This document shows positions 34,779-44,035 of a stretch of 64,000 nucleotides of DNA, piece after piece. Every line of letters starts with the position of its first letter. The stretch's first letter is position 1. The position numbers and the translations under genes were made by a program. The stretch is from positions 5,201,165 to 5,265,164 of the forward strand of contig NZ_JAUDRJ010000003.1 in NCBI RefSeq assembly GCF_030382115.1, read 5' to 3'. The notes beneath the pieces were generated by a model. It worked only from the letters and a program-made list of their open reading frames with translations. It had not been told where the DNA came from and did no database searches. Source of the DNA: Nostoc sp. GT001 (GTDB lineage: Bacteria; Cyanobacteriota; Cyanobacteriia; Cyanobacteriales; Nostocaceae).

Positions 34779-36046
34779 AAAATTGTCACCTGTGGCGAAT
34801 CATATTCCCCAAACTGATTCTTTTGCAGTGGACTTTCGGCGCCATCTACCCGCGCCCGAACAATATAAGTTCCTGGTTTCACATTTTTGACTGGAATCGC
34901 GATCGCATCAGTGTCTTGGGTAAGTGGTGCAGCCAAGAAAGAGTAAGCTACTGGATTATCACCTGATACTTCATTGAGTAGCAAAACTACCCGCTGTGCC
35001 TTACCGACTTTGGGTTGGAATTTAACAGTAATTTCTGCTGCGCGTAAATTCTCACCGCTATTTTCTACTTTATTGACAAATGCTGTAATTGTTGGATGTA
35101 AGACAAAAGCCGCCACGTTTGATTCAACTAAATGATTCGTTTGCCCTGCATTACCCATTGTTAGATGTACAACTTGCACACCCTGTATACTTGCGTATAA
35201 ATCTGGCGGGACTAACAAACTGATTTGCGTTTCTTTTACTTCTTGAGGTACTAGTAATGTCTCCGTATTACCGAAACGAACTCGTGTGATCTCACCGCGT
35301 AACCGTTTACCACGAATTACTAATGTTGTACCTGTAACAATCATTTGTTCAGTCTTTGCCGGAGCTATAACTTGCTCTATATTCGGTTGAGACAAGGGCA
35401 TCATGTAAAAACTTTCAGACTTGTCATTACTACTTTCAATCAATACCATTGATGCCAAATAGGTAGCTGAAGGTCGATAGTGTGTTTGTAAAGCAGACCA
35501 TAACTTAGAAGTTTCTTCCATGTTAAAAAACTCTGGAGTCAGTTTGATCTGCCCAATTTGTTCAGCTAAGGCAGATACAGACACACTTGCTACAGCTTGC
35601 GAAAAAGCACTTGAGGTATTAGTTGTAGATGCATTTATCAAAGTATTTTCAATAATATCAGATGTGATAGCTGGTGTTTTGTGTAATAAATGCATTGCAT
35701 AGCCGAGTAAAAGCTCCGCCTGGAAATCCTTGGCTCCGTAGGCTGTGAGTAAGTAGTGCAGGTCAAGAGCTAGTGGTGGAGTTGGAGAGCGTGGGTTTCC
35801 ATTAATAGGTGAGTGCCTGCTCCGAAATTCTTGAGATACCCAATCGACATTGCGATTTTGCGTCACTTGATAGAGAAAAAGGTTGATTTGGGCACGCTCG
35901 TCAGCTTCAACTGAAATTCGATCGGGCGGTAGGGCAGTTACAATCACATCACCAACACTAGCAGCGATCGGATCGCTGACTAAACCATTTTCCAGCAAGA
36001 CTTTTAGTACTGCTGTCACTGCGGCTATAGAGAGCACATTACTCAT
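34775..36046 (-). CDS. DUF4255 (Pvc16-like) eCIS tail-terminator protein
   Basis: A 423-aa protein. Residues 1-190 fit DUF4255/Pvc16_N: MSNVLSIAAVTAVLKVLLE, ALPPDRIS, INLFLYQVTQNRN, and LALDLHYLLTAYG, AELLLGYAMHLLH. Pvc16/Afp16-type proteins cap the sheath and tube at the distal end of eCIS particles. The rest (about 230-423) looks like beta-sandwich domains of IPT/TIG type (GTTLVIRGKRL). It is followed immediately by the AAA+ gene with a 4-bp overlap, a pairing typical of eCIS loci. The gene upstream is unrelated (EamA). Confidence 0.85.
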   Translation of the reverse strand: MSNVLSIAAVTAVLKVLLENGLVSDPIAASVGDVIVTALPPDRISVEADERAQINLFLYQVTQNRNVDWVSQEFRSRHSPINGNPRSPTPPLALDLHYLLTAYGAKDFQAELLLGYAMHLLHKTPAITSDIIENTLINASTTNTSSAFSQAVASVSVSALAEQIGQIKLTPEFFNMEETSKLWSALQTHYRPSATYLASMVLIESSNDKSESFYMMPLSQPNIEQVIAPAKTEQMIVTGTTLVIRGKRLRGEITRVRFGNTETLLVPQEVKETQISLLVPPDLYASIQGVQVVHLTMGNAGQTNHLVESNVAAFVLHPTITAFVNKVENSGENLRAAEITVKFQPKVGKAQRVVLLLNEVSGDNPVAYSFLAAPLTQDTDAIAIPVKNVKPGTYIVRARVDGAESPLQKNQFGEYDSPQVTIL

Positions 36047-36332
36047 CCTGATTCCTCATGGCAATAGCACATATTAATCATGTACGCCACAGCACATTAA
36101 TAGAATATATTTTGCAAAACTTTAAGTCCTGTTGTAGCCAAGACTATCAGCACGACAGACAAAAGCACGGTGTCAACTATTAGTACAGTATGGCGTAAAT
36201 CCACCTAGCATCTCAATTTAAAATACTCGGCAACGATCAAAATCAGCTTGTTAAAAGTAGGCAAATTTCCACTTAAAGCTACCTGACCTACTTGAACAGT
36301 CGGACTTTTAAAACATCCTTTTAATTAAGACT

Positions 36333-36764
36333 TTAAATAATTAAAACTAAAGTGCCTATGACTACTAACCCCGTTCCTAAAATAATCTTCCAGCTTAAAG
36401 TTTCTCCCAAGAAAATAACTGAAAACAATAAAACTAATACCAAGCTTGATTTATCAATTGGTGCGACAAGTGAAGCTTTTCCTACTTGTAAGGCTTGGAA
36501 GTAAAAAATCCATGATAACCCTGTCGATAATCCAGATAATAATAAGAAAATCATGGTTTTTTGGGATATAGCTAAGATATTAACTACGTTTCCCTGAAAA
36601 AATACAATCCCCCAAGCAACTACTAAGATGACAACAGTTCGGATTGCTGTTGCTAAATTAGCATTCACATTTTCTATCCCAATTTTGGCAAAGATAGTTG
36701 TCAATGCTGCAAAGCCAGCTGACAATAATGCATATATCCACCATGTTGTGGTGTTGCTTTCCAT
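36333..36764 (-). CDS. Small EamA-domain membrane protein
   Basis: A 143-aa protein with four to five hydrophobic segments corresponding to a single EamA unit (WIYALLSAGFAALTTIFAKI at the start; GETLSWKIILGTGLVVIG at the end). Full-length drug/metabolite transporters contain two such units, so this one probably works as a dimer, as in small multidrug resistance-like and YcfF-type proteins. The substrate is unknown. It lies 286 bp upstream of the DUF4255 gene on the same strand, too far for clear coupling. Confidence 0.82.
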   Translation of the reverse strand: MESNTTTWWIYALLSAGFAALTTIFAKIGIENVNANLATAIRTVVILVVAWGIVFFQGNVVNILAISQKTMIFLLLSGLSTGLSWIFYFQALQVGKASLVAPIDKSSLVLVLLFSVIFLGETLSWKIILGTGLVVIGTLVLII

Positions 36765-37169
36765 CTTAGCCTCCTGATTTGCTAGTCAAAATTAGCAGTG
36801 TAATTTAATCAGAGTGTTAAATTCAATTACTTGTCTGTCAAGTTTGACTTGCTAGGTTCGTAGTTTGCGCTCTACAGTTTCACTCTTTTAGTCACTCAGT
36901 ACTACTGAAGCAGACGATTCTCGTCGAACTTGCGCTAACTTAATATCAGGAACAAATTTCAACTGCTATTAAGTCTAAAGTTTAAACATTTTATCAAAAT
37001 TATCACATTACTTTAAGTTACTAATATGTTAAGCTGAGTATAATTAGATAAGTACTAGTAGTATATATTACTAATATTCATCTAAGTTATGAAGCAATCA
37101 TATTTGTAATACTAGTATTATCTCTGAATAAAGTTAACATTTTAAAGTAACTAGGATGGGTTGCCCCAG
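36765..37169. other. AT-rich upstream region of the Ser/Thr kinase
   Basis: About 400 bp without a gene. Around 37055-37120 the sequence contains a mirror-like set of TACTAGTA/TATATTACTAATA motifs and ATACTAGTATTAT, which could form a cruciform or bind a dimeric regulator. No promoter boxes can be named with confidence. Confidence 0.45.
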
Positions 37170-38984
37170 ATGAAATCCCCACCTTCTTCAAATTCTTGGA
37201 ATGGTCGCTTCGTAGGTGATAACCAGCGATACCGTTTAGACAGACGGTTAGGCGGGGGTGGCATGGGAGAAGTCTTCCTAGCAACGGACACCCGTGTTGG
37301 TCAGCAGGTAGCGTTGAAGTTGCTCAAAGATACGCTAGTGGCATCACTCGAAATGAGAAAGCGTTTCGAGCGGGAGGTGGCAGTTTGTGCTGCTTTGCAA
37401 AGCGACCATATTGTTAAGATTAGTGACTGTGGTGTAACCCCGGAAGGTTTTCCATTTTACGTCATGGAATATTTGCGGGGGCAAACGCTTAGACAATTAC
37501 TGCTGCGCGAAAAGCGGCTGTCTGTTGAGCGGACGGTGAAGATTATGGCGCAAGTTTGTAAGGGTTTACAGCTTGCCCATCAAGGAGTGACTCTCCAACG
37601 GGATGGCGGCAAAACCAGTGAACATATTCAAGTAGTTCACCGCGACCTGAAGCCAGATAATATATTTCTAATGCCAACAGATTTGGGAGAGTGGGTGAAG
37701 GTTTTGGATTTTGGTGTTGCCAAAATTCGGAGTGAATCTTCAGAAAATTCCAATATTACAAATATAACTAGTACATTTATCGGTACATTTCGTTACGCAC
37801 CTCCTGAACAAATCCAAAGCGATCGCAACCTGGATGCTAGAGGTGATATTTACAGCTTAGGGATTATCCTTTATGAAATGCTGAGTGCAGCCGATCCCTT
37901 TGGAATCAGCATTAAGGGTAGTCATATCAGTGAGGCTTCTTGGGTATTAGCTCATGCTTATGAGCCACCGAAACCACTGCGCGAACAACCAGGGTGTGAG
38001 CATTTACCCGTACAATTAGAAGCCGTGGTGATGAAATGCCTCCATAAGAACCCAGCTAACCGATTTGCAACGGTAGAAGAACTGAATCAGGCTTTGCAAG
38101 CTGCTGCCAAATTTGCCACAGAATCTAGCGTACCCGAACTAATGACTGGGCGATCGCAACCTTCTTCAAATCAAGGCTCAAATCACGAAACTGTTCCCAG
38201 ACAATCGAACGACGATACCGTTATTCGCCCTCCATCTGGTTTCAATCAAGGCTCAAATCACGAAACTGTTCCCAGACAATCGAACGACGATACCGTTATT
38301 CGTCCTCCATCGGGTTTTAATCAAGGTTCAAATCACGAAACTGTTCCCAGACAATCGAACGACGATACTGTGATTCGTCCTCCATCTGGTTTCAATCAAG
38401 GCTCAAATCACGAAACTGTTCCCAGACCATTTAACCCAGTTGAACAAAATTCACAAAGTCCTGGGAATAATCTGAACGCCAGCAAACCTGATGTGACGTT
38501 ATATCAACCACGACCAGGAGCTAATCAAGGCGGGCAACAAGTACCACCCGATAAGACGTTGTTTCAACCGCGACCAGGAGCTAATCAAGGCGGTCAACAA
38601 GTGCCACCAGACAAGACGTTGTTTCAACCCCGACCGGGATCTAATCAAAGTGGGCAACAAGTGTCACCGGATAAGACTTTGTTTCAGCCGCGACCAGTAT
38701 CTAATCAAAGTAGACCACCAGTGCAAGCAGACGTGACGTTGTATCAGCCACGACCTGCGTCTAATCAACGCAGACCACAAGCGCGAACGGATGACACTAT
38801 TTACCAACCAAGGCTAAGTGAGCAGCTAACTACGAGAATTACTCCCAATTTCTTGCGAATTGTAGGGGTGGTGTTGGCTATTGGGCTGACTTTAGCAGTA
38901 GTAACCTATATATATACTCAATTACAATCTGGTAAACAGCCAAGCAACCAGCAAAATTTACCTAATAGCGATCAGCGCATTTAG
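37170..38984 (+). CDS. Hanks-type Ser/Thr protein kinase with repetitive linker
   Basis: A 604-aa kinase. The catalytic domain (about 15-285) has the glycine loop LGGGGMGEVF, VALKLLKD (ATP lysine), catalytic VHRDLKPDN (about 157), DFGVAK and APPEQ. A linker of two tandem-repeat tracts follows: a 25-aa unit (NQGSNHETVPRQS, then DDTVIRPPSGF) at 38169-38426 and a 20-aa unit (DKTLFQPRP, then NQGGQQVPP) at 38490-38813. One membrane helix near residue 560 (IVGVVLAIGLTLAVV) anchors it, so the kinase faces the cytosol. Start is ATG 37170, with AGGATGGG upstream; an in-frame TTG at 37161 is less likely. The T-[IL]-x-x-P units are plausible autophosphorylation and FHA-docking sites. Confidence 0.92.
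   Translation: MKSPPSSNSWNGRFVGDNQRYRLDRRLGGGGMGEVFLATDTRVGQQVALKLLKDTLVASLEMRKRFEREVAVCAALQSDHIVKISDCGVTPEGFPFYVMEYLRGQTLRQLLLREKRLSVERTVKIMAQVCKGLQLAHQGVTLQRDGGKTSEHIQVVHRDLKPDNIFLMPTDLGEWVKVLDFGVAKIRSESSENSNITNITSTFIGTFRYAPPEQIQSDRNLDARGDIYSLGIILYEMLSAADPFGISIKGSHISEASWVLAHAYEPPKPLREQPGCEHLPVQLEAVVMKCLHKNPANRFATVEELNQALQAAAKFATESSVPELMTGRSQPSSNQGSNHETVPRQSNDDTVIRPPSGFNQGSNHETVPRQSNDDTVIRPPSGFNQGSNHETVPRQSNDDTVIRPPSGFNQGSNHETVPRPFNPVEQNSQSPGNNLNASKPDVTLYQPRPGANQGGQQVPPDKTLFQPRPGANQGGQQVPPDKTLFQPRPGSNQSGQQVSPDKTLFQPRPVSNQSRPPVQADVTLYQPRPASNQRRPQARTDDTIYQPRLSEQLTTRITPNFLRIVGVVLAIGLTLAVVTYIYTQLQSGKQPSNQQNLPNSDQRI
38169..38426 (+). repeat. 75-bp coding tandem repeat in the kinase linker
   Basis: Copies begin at 38169, 38244, 38319 and 38394 (the last is partial), encoding the 25-residue unit that contains DDTVIRPP. 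Near identity of the copies points to recent slippage or recombination. Confidence 0.9.
38490..38813 (+). repeat. 60-bp coding tandem repeat in the kinase linker
   Basis: Five 60-bp units and a partial sixth encode D-x-T-[LI]-[YF]-Q-P-R followed by a Gln/Asn/Pro-rich spacer. Copies diverge more than in the 75-bp tract, so this tract is older. Confidence 0.88.
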
Positions 38985-39006
38985 AACTAATCAGCATTGC
39001 TGTGCC

Positions 39007-40605
39007 CTATAATTCATCCCAAACCACAGGAAAGGAATAATCTGAAAATGGCGAGAAATTACGATTTTCGCTGCGGGTTTCTTCATCTAGAACTTTGACA
39101 ACTTTGTTATAAATATCTTGTGCTTGTTGTGGGGAATCACCAATACTGGTTAATCCCACCTTGCCAAACTGCGAAAGGCAGCCCATAAGATGAAACACTG
39201 TACCCGTTTCTGTACCGCTGTCAAAGTGCAGTCTGTGGTGAGCAATGATATCCATTAAATCATTAGGCAATAATCCCTGATAGCGCTCTTTTTGCAGATT
39301 ATCAGTGGCAATGTAATATTTTGGACGACCTTGCTGACTATAAAATAAACCCGTGGAAAGGTCATAGCGACCGTTCGTTAATAATTTCAGGGTCATGAAT
39401 GGATGCGTTGTACCGCCTTTACGCAGGTTAATTTCGATCGCCTGAATATCCCACTCTCCATTACCCTTGTCAACGGCGATAAAATCTACACCAAACCGCT
39501 CTAAAGTGCCTTTATCTGCTAGCTTTCTGCCAACTTGAAGTCCCAATTGCTGTAATTGCAATCGATATGTTTCATCAGCAGGAAAGCTGCAACCAAGATA
39601 AATCTGACCGTCTGGGCCTCCGAGAATTTGGTCGTGAGTTGAAAGGATTTCCACTTCGCCTTGGGGTGTAATCCGTCCTTGAACGCTGGGCGATCGCTTA
39701 ATTTCCCCTTCCACAAATGCTTCGGTAATTGCCCCTAATTCCGGGATTCTTCCCGAAAAATTCTCCCATGTCTCAAGTTTTGCTTGAAAGCGCATCGTTG
39801 AGAAGCGATCGCTAATTGCAGCTACCCTTTCGGCATGAGTACCAGTGTTTGGTGCTAAATTCTCAATCGGTCTAAGATCCAACAATGCATTCCCCTCTCC
39901 AGAAATGCCCTCGTTGAGTTTTACTACTACTCGTTTTAATGTTGGTTGGCGTTCCCACAAATCAACAGTAGCTTCTGCCAAATCTGTGGGGTTCCAAACT
40001 TTTTCGCTGCCATCTGGATGCGGTACTCCGCTTTCCTTGAAAATTTGCCGACTACCACTTTTTGTTCCCCAAATCTGTAAATCTGGTGCAGCAGCATACA
40101 ATGGTACACCTAATTTTAAAGACAATTCGCCTTCCCAGTGCGAAGAGTTGTAGCAGATCATAAATGATTTGTCTAGCCTCAAAGATTTCTGAATCCGCTC
40201 TAGCAGACGGGGACGTTCTAAAATCTTTTGACTCAGAGGCTTAAGAGAGGAATCGTAAGTAGAAAGTAACAGCAAGCGATTGCGAGCATGAGAAAAAGGG
40301 ATACCTGGCAATAGCTGCAAATAATAATCAATGATACTTGGATGCAGGGGTACTGATGTTACATAAATCAGGCGAGTTTGGGGATTCCGCAACCGAATTA
40401 AAGAAAATAGTAATCTTTCTTCATAATGTTCGCAGCCTTCGATCTTTTGGAGTTCGCGCTGGTCGAGACTCAAGGAGGGAATAATTAAAATATCCGCTTC
40501 GCTATTGTCAAATAGTTCGCTCGTTTTCCAGCGATCGCGCAGGGTTAATTGTAAGTGGCGAAACTTTTCAACCTGTTCTAACTCGGAAATATTTAATGTT
40601 GCCAT
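39007..40605 (-). CDS. ATP-grasp-like protein related to peptide ligase PGM1
   Basis: A 532-aa cytosolic protein of the cyanobacterial group annotated as 'peptide ligase PGM1-related'. The N-terminal 170 residues form an Asp/Arg-rich domain (ILIIPSLSLDQREL); the middle and C-terminal parts resemble an ATP-grasp fold: GTKSGSRQIFKESGVPHP, RVVVKLNEGISGEGN, FVEGEIKRSPSVQG, and IQAIEINLRKGGTTHPF, which supplies a metal-binding E-x-N. ATP-grasp enzymes join a carboxylate to an amine or thiol. The substrate is unknown. It is monocistronic and converges with the kinase gene. Confidence 0.65.
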   Translation of the reverse strand: MATLNISELEQVEKFRHLQLTLRDRWKTSELFDNSEADILIIPSLSLDQRELQKIEGCEHYEERLLFSLIRLRNPQTRLIYVTSVPLHPSIIDYYLQLLPGIPFSHARNRLLLLSTYDSSLKPLSQKILERPRLLERIQKSLRLDKSFMICYNSSHWEGELSLKLGVPLYAAAPDLQIWGTKSGSRQIFKESGVPHPDGSEKVWNPTDLAEATVDLWERQPTLKRVVVKLNEGISGEGNALLDLRPIENLAPNTGTHAERVAAISDRFSTMRFQAKLETWENFSGRIPELGAITEAFVEGEIKRSPSVQGRITPQGEVEILSTHDQILGGPDGQIYLGCSFPADETYRLQLQQLGLQVGRKLADKGTLERFGVDFIAVDKGNGEWDIQAIEINLRKGGTTHPFMTLKLLTNGRYDLSTGLFYSQQGRPKYYIATDNLQKERYQGLLPNDLMDIIAHHRLHFDSGTETGTVFHLMGCLSQFGKVGLTSIGDSPQQAQDIYNKVVKVLDEETRSENRNFSPFSDYSFPVVWDEL

Positions 40606-41158
40606 AACCCATGCCCTCTAATGATCTCAATGTAGCGCACCACGCACCTTTTTGGAGGATGTATAGTCGCCGTGTCAAGATTCAGGTAGTTTTGTAAAAA
40701 TTTTCCCGAAGTCAGCAATGATCGATCAAACTATAGCAACCCGCAAATCGCCGACTTCTTTAATTCTTTTCCCTCTTAAGGTTGAGTTAATTGCTGCTTA
40801 CTTTACCTCTAGGGGGCGATAAAGTACAGCAATATAATAGTTAACTTTAAAACAGATGAAAAAGATAAATTCTTCATCACATTAGAGTTATGTACTTATT
40901 TTCATGGTCAGGCATGAGGATAAATAATGTAAGTTGCGTAGAGTTGCTGGAATAAGTAAGTTTGGCAAACATCCAAGATATGAATGCCTAAAATTGCAAA
41001 TGGCTAGTGAGAGTCAAAGCAAAAAATAAACCTTGGGTTGAATTTTCGATCCAAGGTTTAGTTATGAAATAGGGAATAGGAGAAAGATGGAGTGTAACTA
41101 ATTCCCAATGTCCCTTTCTCAATGCCCCATTCAATATTCAATTACCAAGGTAAAACAG
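40606..41158. other. Gene-free region with hairpin and repeats
   Basis: About 550 bp. A stem-loop at 41027-41060 (TAAACCTTGG and CCAAGGTTTA) resembles a weak terminator. From about 41070 to 41135 the sequence is of the dispersed TAGGGAATAGG/CCCAATGTCCC type, in which an in-frame upstream ATG of the next gene falls. No convincing gene was found. Confidence 0.5.
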
Positions 41159-42040
41159 ATGGCTAAATCAAAAGAACCAAAAGAGAAAAAAGAGCAAAAA
41201 TTGCAACCGCCACAACAACAAGAAACACCAGGTGTTGAATCAGAAATGACACCAAAACCCAAAGCTGATGATGCTCAGTATCGGGGTAGTGGCAAGTTAC
41301 AAGATAAAGTAGCATTGATTACGGGTGCAGATAGTGGGATTGGTCGTGCTGTTGCGATCGCATTTGCCAAAGAAGGTGCAGATGTGGCAATCCTTTACCT
41401 TAATGAACACGATGATGCCAAAGAAACAAAACATTTGGTAGAAAAACAAGGTCGTCGTGCAGTAACAATTGCAGGTGATATTGGCAATGAAACCTTTTGT
41501 CAGCAAGCCATACAACAAACGGTTGGTGAGTTTGGTAAACTAGATATTCTCGTCAACAACGCTGCTGAACAACATCCAAAAGAAAGTATTGAAGAAATTA
41601 CCGAAGAACAATTAGAGCGAACTTTCCGCACTAATATCTTCTCAATGTTTTTCATGACTAAGGCTGCACTCAAGTATTTGCAAGCGGGCAGTGCTATTAT
41701 CAATACCACATCGGTAACAGCTTATAAAGGTAGTCCACAACTACTAGATTACTCTTCTACAAAAGGTGCGATCGTTGCTTTCACTCGCTCCTTATCAAAA
41801 AATTTGGTATCCAAAGGAATTCGCGTTAATGCTGTCGCACCAGGGCCAATTTGGACACCTTTAATTCCCTCAACTTTTCCTGAAGAGAAAGTTGAAACCT
41901 TTGGGAAACAAGTGCCAATGGAAAGAGCCGGACAACCAGAAGAAGTTGCTCCTAGCTACGTATATTTAGCTTCTGATGATGGTTCTTATGTCTCTGGACA
42001 AGTGTTACATGTCAATGGTGGAGATGTTGTGAATGGGTGA
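41159..42040 (+). CDS. Short-chain dehydrogenase/reductase with charged N-terminal tail
   Basis: A 293-aa SDR of the long-tailed group (YhdF/YhxC-like, often called glucose-1-dehydrogenase-like). A Lys/Gln/Pro-rich tail of about 40 residues precedes the Rossmann motif TGADSGIG. NNAAEQ, the catalytic Ser in NTTSVTAY and YSSTKGA (Tyr and Lys) are present. Homologues are linked to stress conditions in other bacteria; here the substrate is unknown. The ATG at 41159 follows AAGG at a good distance. An upstream in-frame ATG at 41108 lies in repeat DNA and is not favoured. Confidence 0.88.
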   Translation: MAKSKEPKEKKEQKLQPPQQQETPGVESEMTPKPKADDAQYRGSGKLQDKVALITGADSGIGRAVAIAFAKEGADVAILYLNEHDDAKETKHLVEKQGRRAVTIAGDIGNETFCQQAIQQTVGEFGKLDILVNNAAEQHPKESIEEITEEQLERTFRTNIFSMFFMTKAALKYLQAGSAIINTTSVTAYKGSPQLLDYSSTKGAIVAFTRSLSKNLVSKGIRVNAVAPGPIWTPLIPSTFPEEKVETFGKQVPMERAGQPEEVAPSYVYLASDDGSYVSGQVLHVNGGDVVNG

Positions 42041-42049
42041 GTACAATAG

Positions 42050-42180
42050 TTAGGAGTTATGAGTGAGGAGTTAGAAATTAAGAGTTATAAATAATATATT
42101 TTAAACTTACAACTGTTAACTCCTAACTCTAAACTTATAACTCTTAACTGTTAACTCCTAACTCTTAACTCTACCTTCAT
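42050..42180. repeat. Heptamer repeats forming an inverted structure
   Basis: GTTAGGAGTTATGAGTGAGGAGTTA-type 7-mers on one side and AACTCCTAACTC, ACTCTTAACTG copies on the other can pair into a long hairpin after the SDR gene. This is a typical STRR island of Nostoc-like genomes. Confidence 0.8.
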
Positions 42181-42264
42181 GGTCATCCATTGGAGGGATG
42201 ATCTAATGTTGAAATATTGATAACCTGTCTAACAGCGTACATTTAAGAAATAATAACTACGTTT

Positions 42265-42522
42265 ATGGCATCTCTTACACCACTGAAAGGCACAGAACTA
42301 GTAGATTGTGCTAGAGCAAATGCCCAGCAAGGAATTGAAACTGCTGCTTATCAATGTGGCTATGGTCAAGACCTCAACACATTTGCCAGAGAACTTAGAC
42401 AAGCTTGTGAAGAAATGAATTTACAAGTTAAGGAACTCAGCGGATTGATTACTGACCAGGACATGATCCTGCAATTGGGTACTGGTGAAATTGTTGCTCC
42501 AGATACAGAATCAGAATTGTAA
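42265..42522 (+). CDS. Small conserved-looking hypothetical protein, 85 aa
   Basis: An 85-aa acidic soluble protein with helical character and two cysteines in the first half (VDCARAN and YQCGYGQD), plus RQACEEMNLQVKEL. I know similar short proteins only as 'hypothetical' in filamentous cyanobacteria. It stands alone between two repeat islands. Its codon use and residue content look coding. No function can be given. Confidence 0.7.
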   Translation: MASLTPLKGTELVDCARANAQQGIETAAYQCGYGQDLNTFARELRQACEEMNLQVKELSGLITDQDMILQLGTGEIVAPDTESEL

Positions 42523-42529
42523 AAGTTAA

Positions 42530-42630
42530 GTTAGTCATTTGTCATTTGTCTTTTGTCATTTGTAGTGTGTTATTCACTAATGACTAATACTTCGACTACG
42601 CTCAGTACAAGTGACTAATGACTAATGACT
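42530..42630. repeat. GTCATTTGTCATTTG-type repeat between the small gene and mgtE
   Basis: Tandem GTCATTTGTC/TTTTGTCATTTG 7-mers are followed by ACTAATGACTAA copies in reverse sense, interrupted by CTTCGACTACGCTCAG, a second dispersed repeat nested in the first. The same type recurs at 61300-61335. Confidence 0.8.
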
Positions 42631-42634
42631 CTTT

Positions 42635-44035
42635 TCATAACTTTAAAATTACCCGCGCCAAATTGAAATAAATCAAAACACCTACTACATCAACTGCTGT
42701 GGTAATAAATGGTGCTGACATTAATGCCGGATCTAAACGCAGATAGCGAAATAGAAATGGTAGTGCTGAACCGGAGATCGAAGCCAAAATAGAAATAGCC
42801 ACCAAACTAGTGCCTACAGCGATCGCTACTTCTAATCGTCCTTGCAGAAAATAAGCCCAGACAGTAGCGATCGTACCTAACATTCCTCCTAATAATGCCC
42901 CTGCGATCGCTTCCCGCCCGATTACCTGCAATGCACCAAGCGATCGGATTTCATCGGTATTCATCCCACGAATCACCACTGTGGAAGATTGAGCGCCTAC
43001 ATTACCCCCAGTACCAGTCAACAAGGGGATAAAGGCCGTCAGTGTGACAACTTTTGCTAAAATATCTTCTTGCGACTTAATAATTGTGCCTGTGACGGTA
43101 TTGGTTATAAGTAAGACCAATAACCAGACAACCCGCTTCCGAGCAATTTCCAGCAAATTCATTTGAAAATAGTTGTCGCCCCCCGACTGCACACCACCAC
43201 CCAAGGCATAGATATCTTCGGTGGTTTCTTGTTGCAAAATATCAATCACATCATCGACGGTGACAATACCTACTAAACGCTGTTCTCGATCTACCACAGG
43301 CACAGCCAGAAAGTCATATCTTTGGATTAATCTCGTGACTTCTTCCTGATCTGTATCAGTGTGGACGAATATCACATCACGCGTCATAATCTCGCCAATA
43401 ATTTGCTCAGGCTGAGACGTTACTAATTCCCGCAACGATACAATCCCCGTCAAGCGCCTTGCCGCATCCATGACATAAAGATAATAAATCATCTCACTGG
43501 CATTAGCTAAGTTGCGAATTCGCTCTAGAGCTTGAGATACTGTAAAGTTTTCTTTCAGTGAGATTAACTCTAGCGTCATAATTCGTCCAGCAGTATCAGC
43601 TTCATAACCCAATAGTTGGGCTGTAGCTTGGCGTTCTGCTGGACTCAGTTGTTCTAGCAAGCGATTGACGACTTTTGCTGGTAATTCATCAAATAACCTA
43701 GCTCGGTCATCCGACGACATTTGATCGACAATATCGCGGACTTCCTGGCTTTTAAGTTCTTCAATTAACCGTTCTTGAACACTGTAGTCGAGATATTCAT
43801 AAACTTCGATCGCCTCATCCTTAGAAAGCAAGCGAAAAGCCAAAGCGTGCATCGCTTCTGGCAAACCCTCAATCGCCTCGGCGATATCCGCAGGCTGCAC
43901 GGGTACGAGAATAGATTTTGCTCCCTGCAAGTCTCCTGCTTCTAGGAGCATTTGTAGCTGAGTCCGCACTAAATCTCGCAATTCCCTGCGTGAGAGATTC
44001 TGGATGGTAGAGTTTAAATTGTTTGTCTCAGTCAA
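42635..44035 (-). CDS. mgtE: Magnesium transporter MgtE
   Basis: A 466-aa Mg2+ channel/transporter. The N-terminal superhelical domain covers about 15-135 (AEAIEGLPEAMHALAFRLL, then DRARLFDELPAKVVNRLLEQL). Two CBS domains follow (about 140-265; IMTRDVIFVHTDTDQEE), then a linker helix and five transmembrane helices (about 300-466) with the selectivity stretch TGGNVGAQSSTVVIRG. The CBS and N domains sense cytosolic Mg2+ and close the pore. A CorA-type gene at 61346 offers a second Mg2+ route. No riboswitch was recognised upstream. Confidence 0.95.
   Translation of the reverse strand: MTETNNLNSTIQNLSRRELRDLVRTQLQMLLEAGDLQGAKSILVPVQPADIAEAIEGLPEAMHALAFRLLSKDEAIEVYEYLDYSVQERLIEELKSQEVRDIVDQMSSDDRARLFDELPAKVVNRLLEQLSPAERQATAQLLGYEADTAGRIMTLELISLKENFTVSQALERIRNLANASEMIYYLYVMDAARRLTGIVSLRELVTSQPEQIIGEIMTRDVIFVHTDTDQEEVTRLIQRYDFLAVPVVDREQRLVGIVTVDDVIDILQQETTEDIYALGGGVQSGGDNYFQMNLLEIARKRVVWLLVLLITNTVTGTIIKSQEDILAKVVTLTAFIPLLTGTGGNVGAQSSTVVIRGMNTDEIRSLGALQVIGREAIAGALLGGMLGTIATVWAYFLQGRLEVAIAVGTSLVAISILASISGSALPFLFRYLRLDPALMSAPFITTAVDVVGVLIYFNLARVILKL

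Noticed and set aside
42050..42630. Repeat islands considered as a CRISPR array
   Set aside because: Units are 7-bp heptamers without spacers of regular length; they are STRR repeats, and no cas gene is present.
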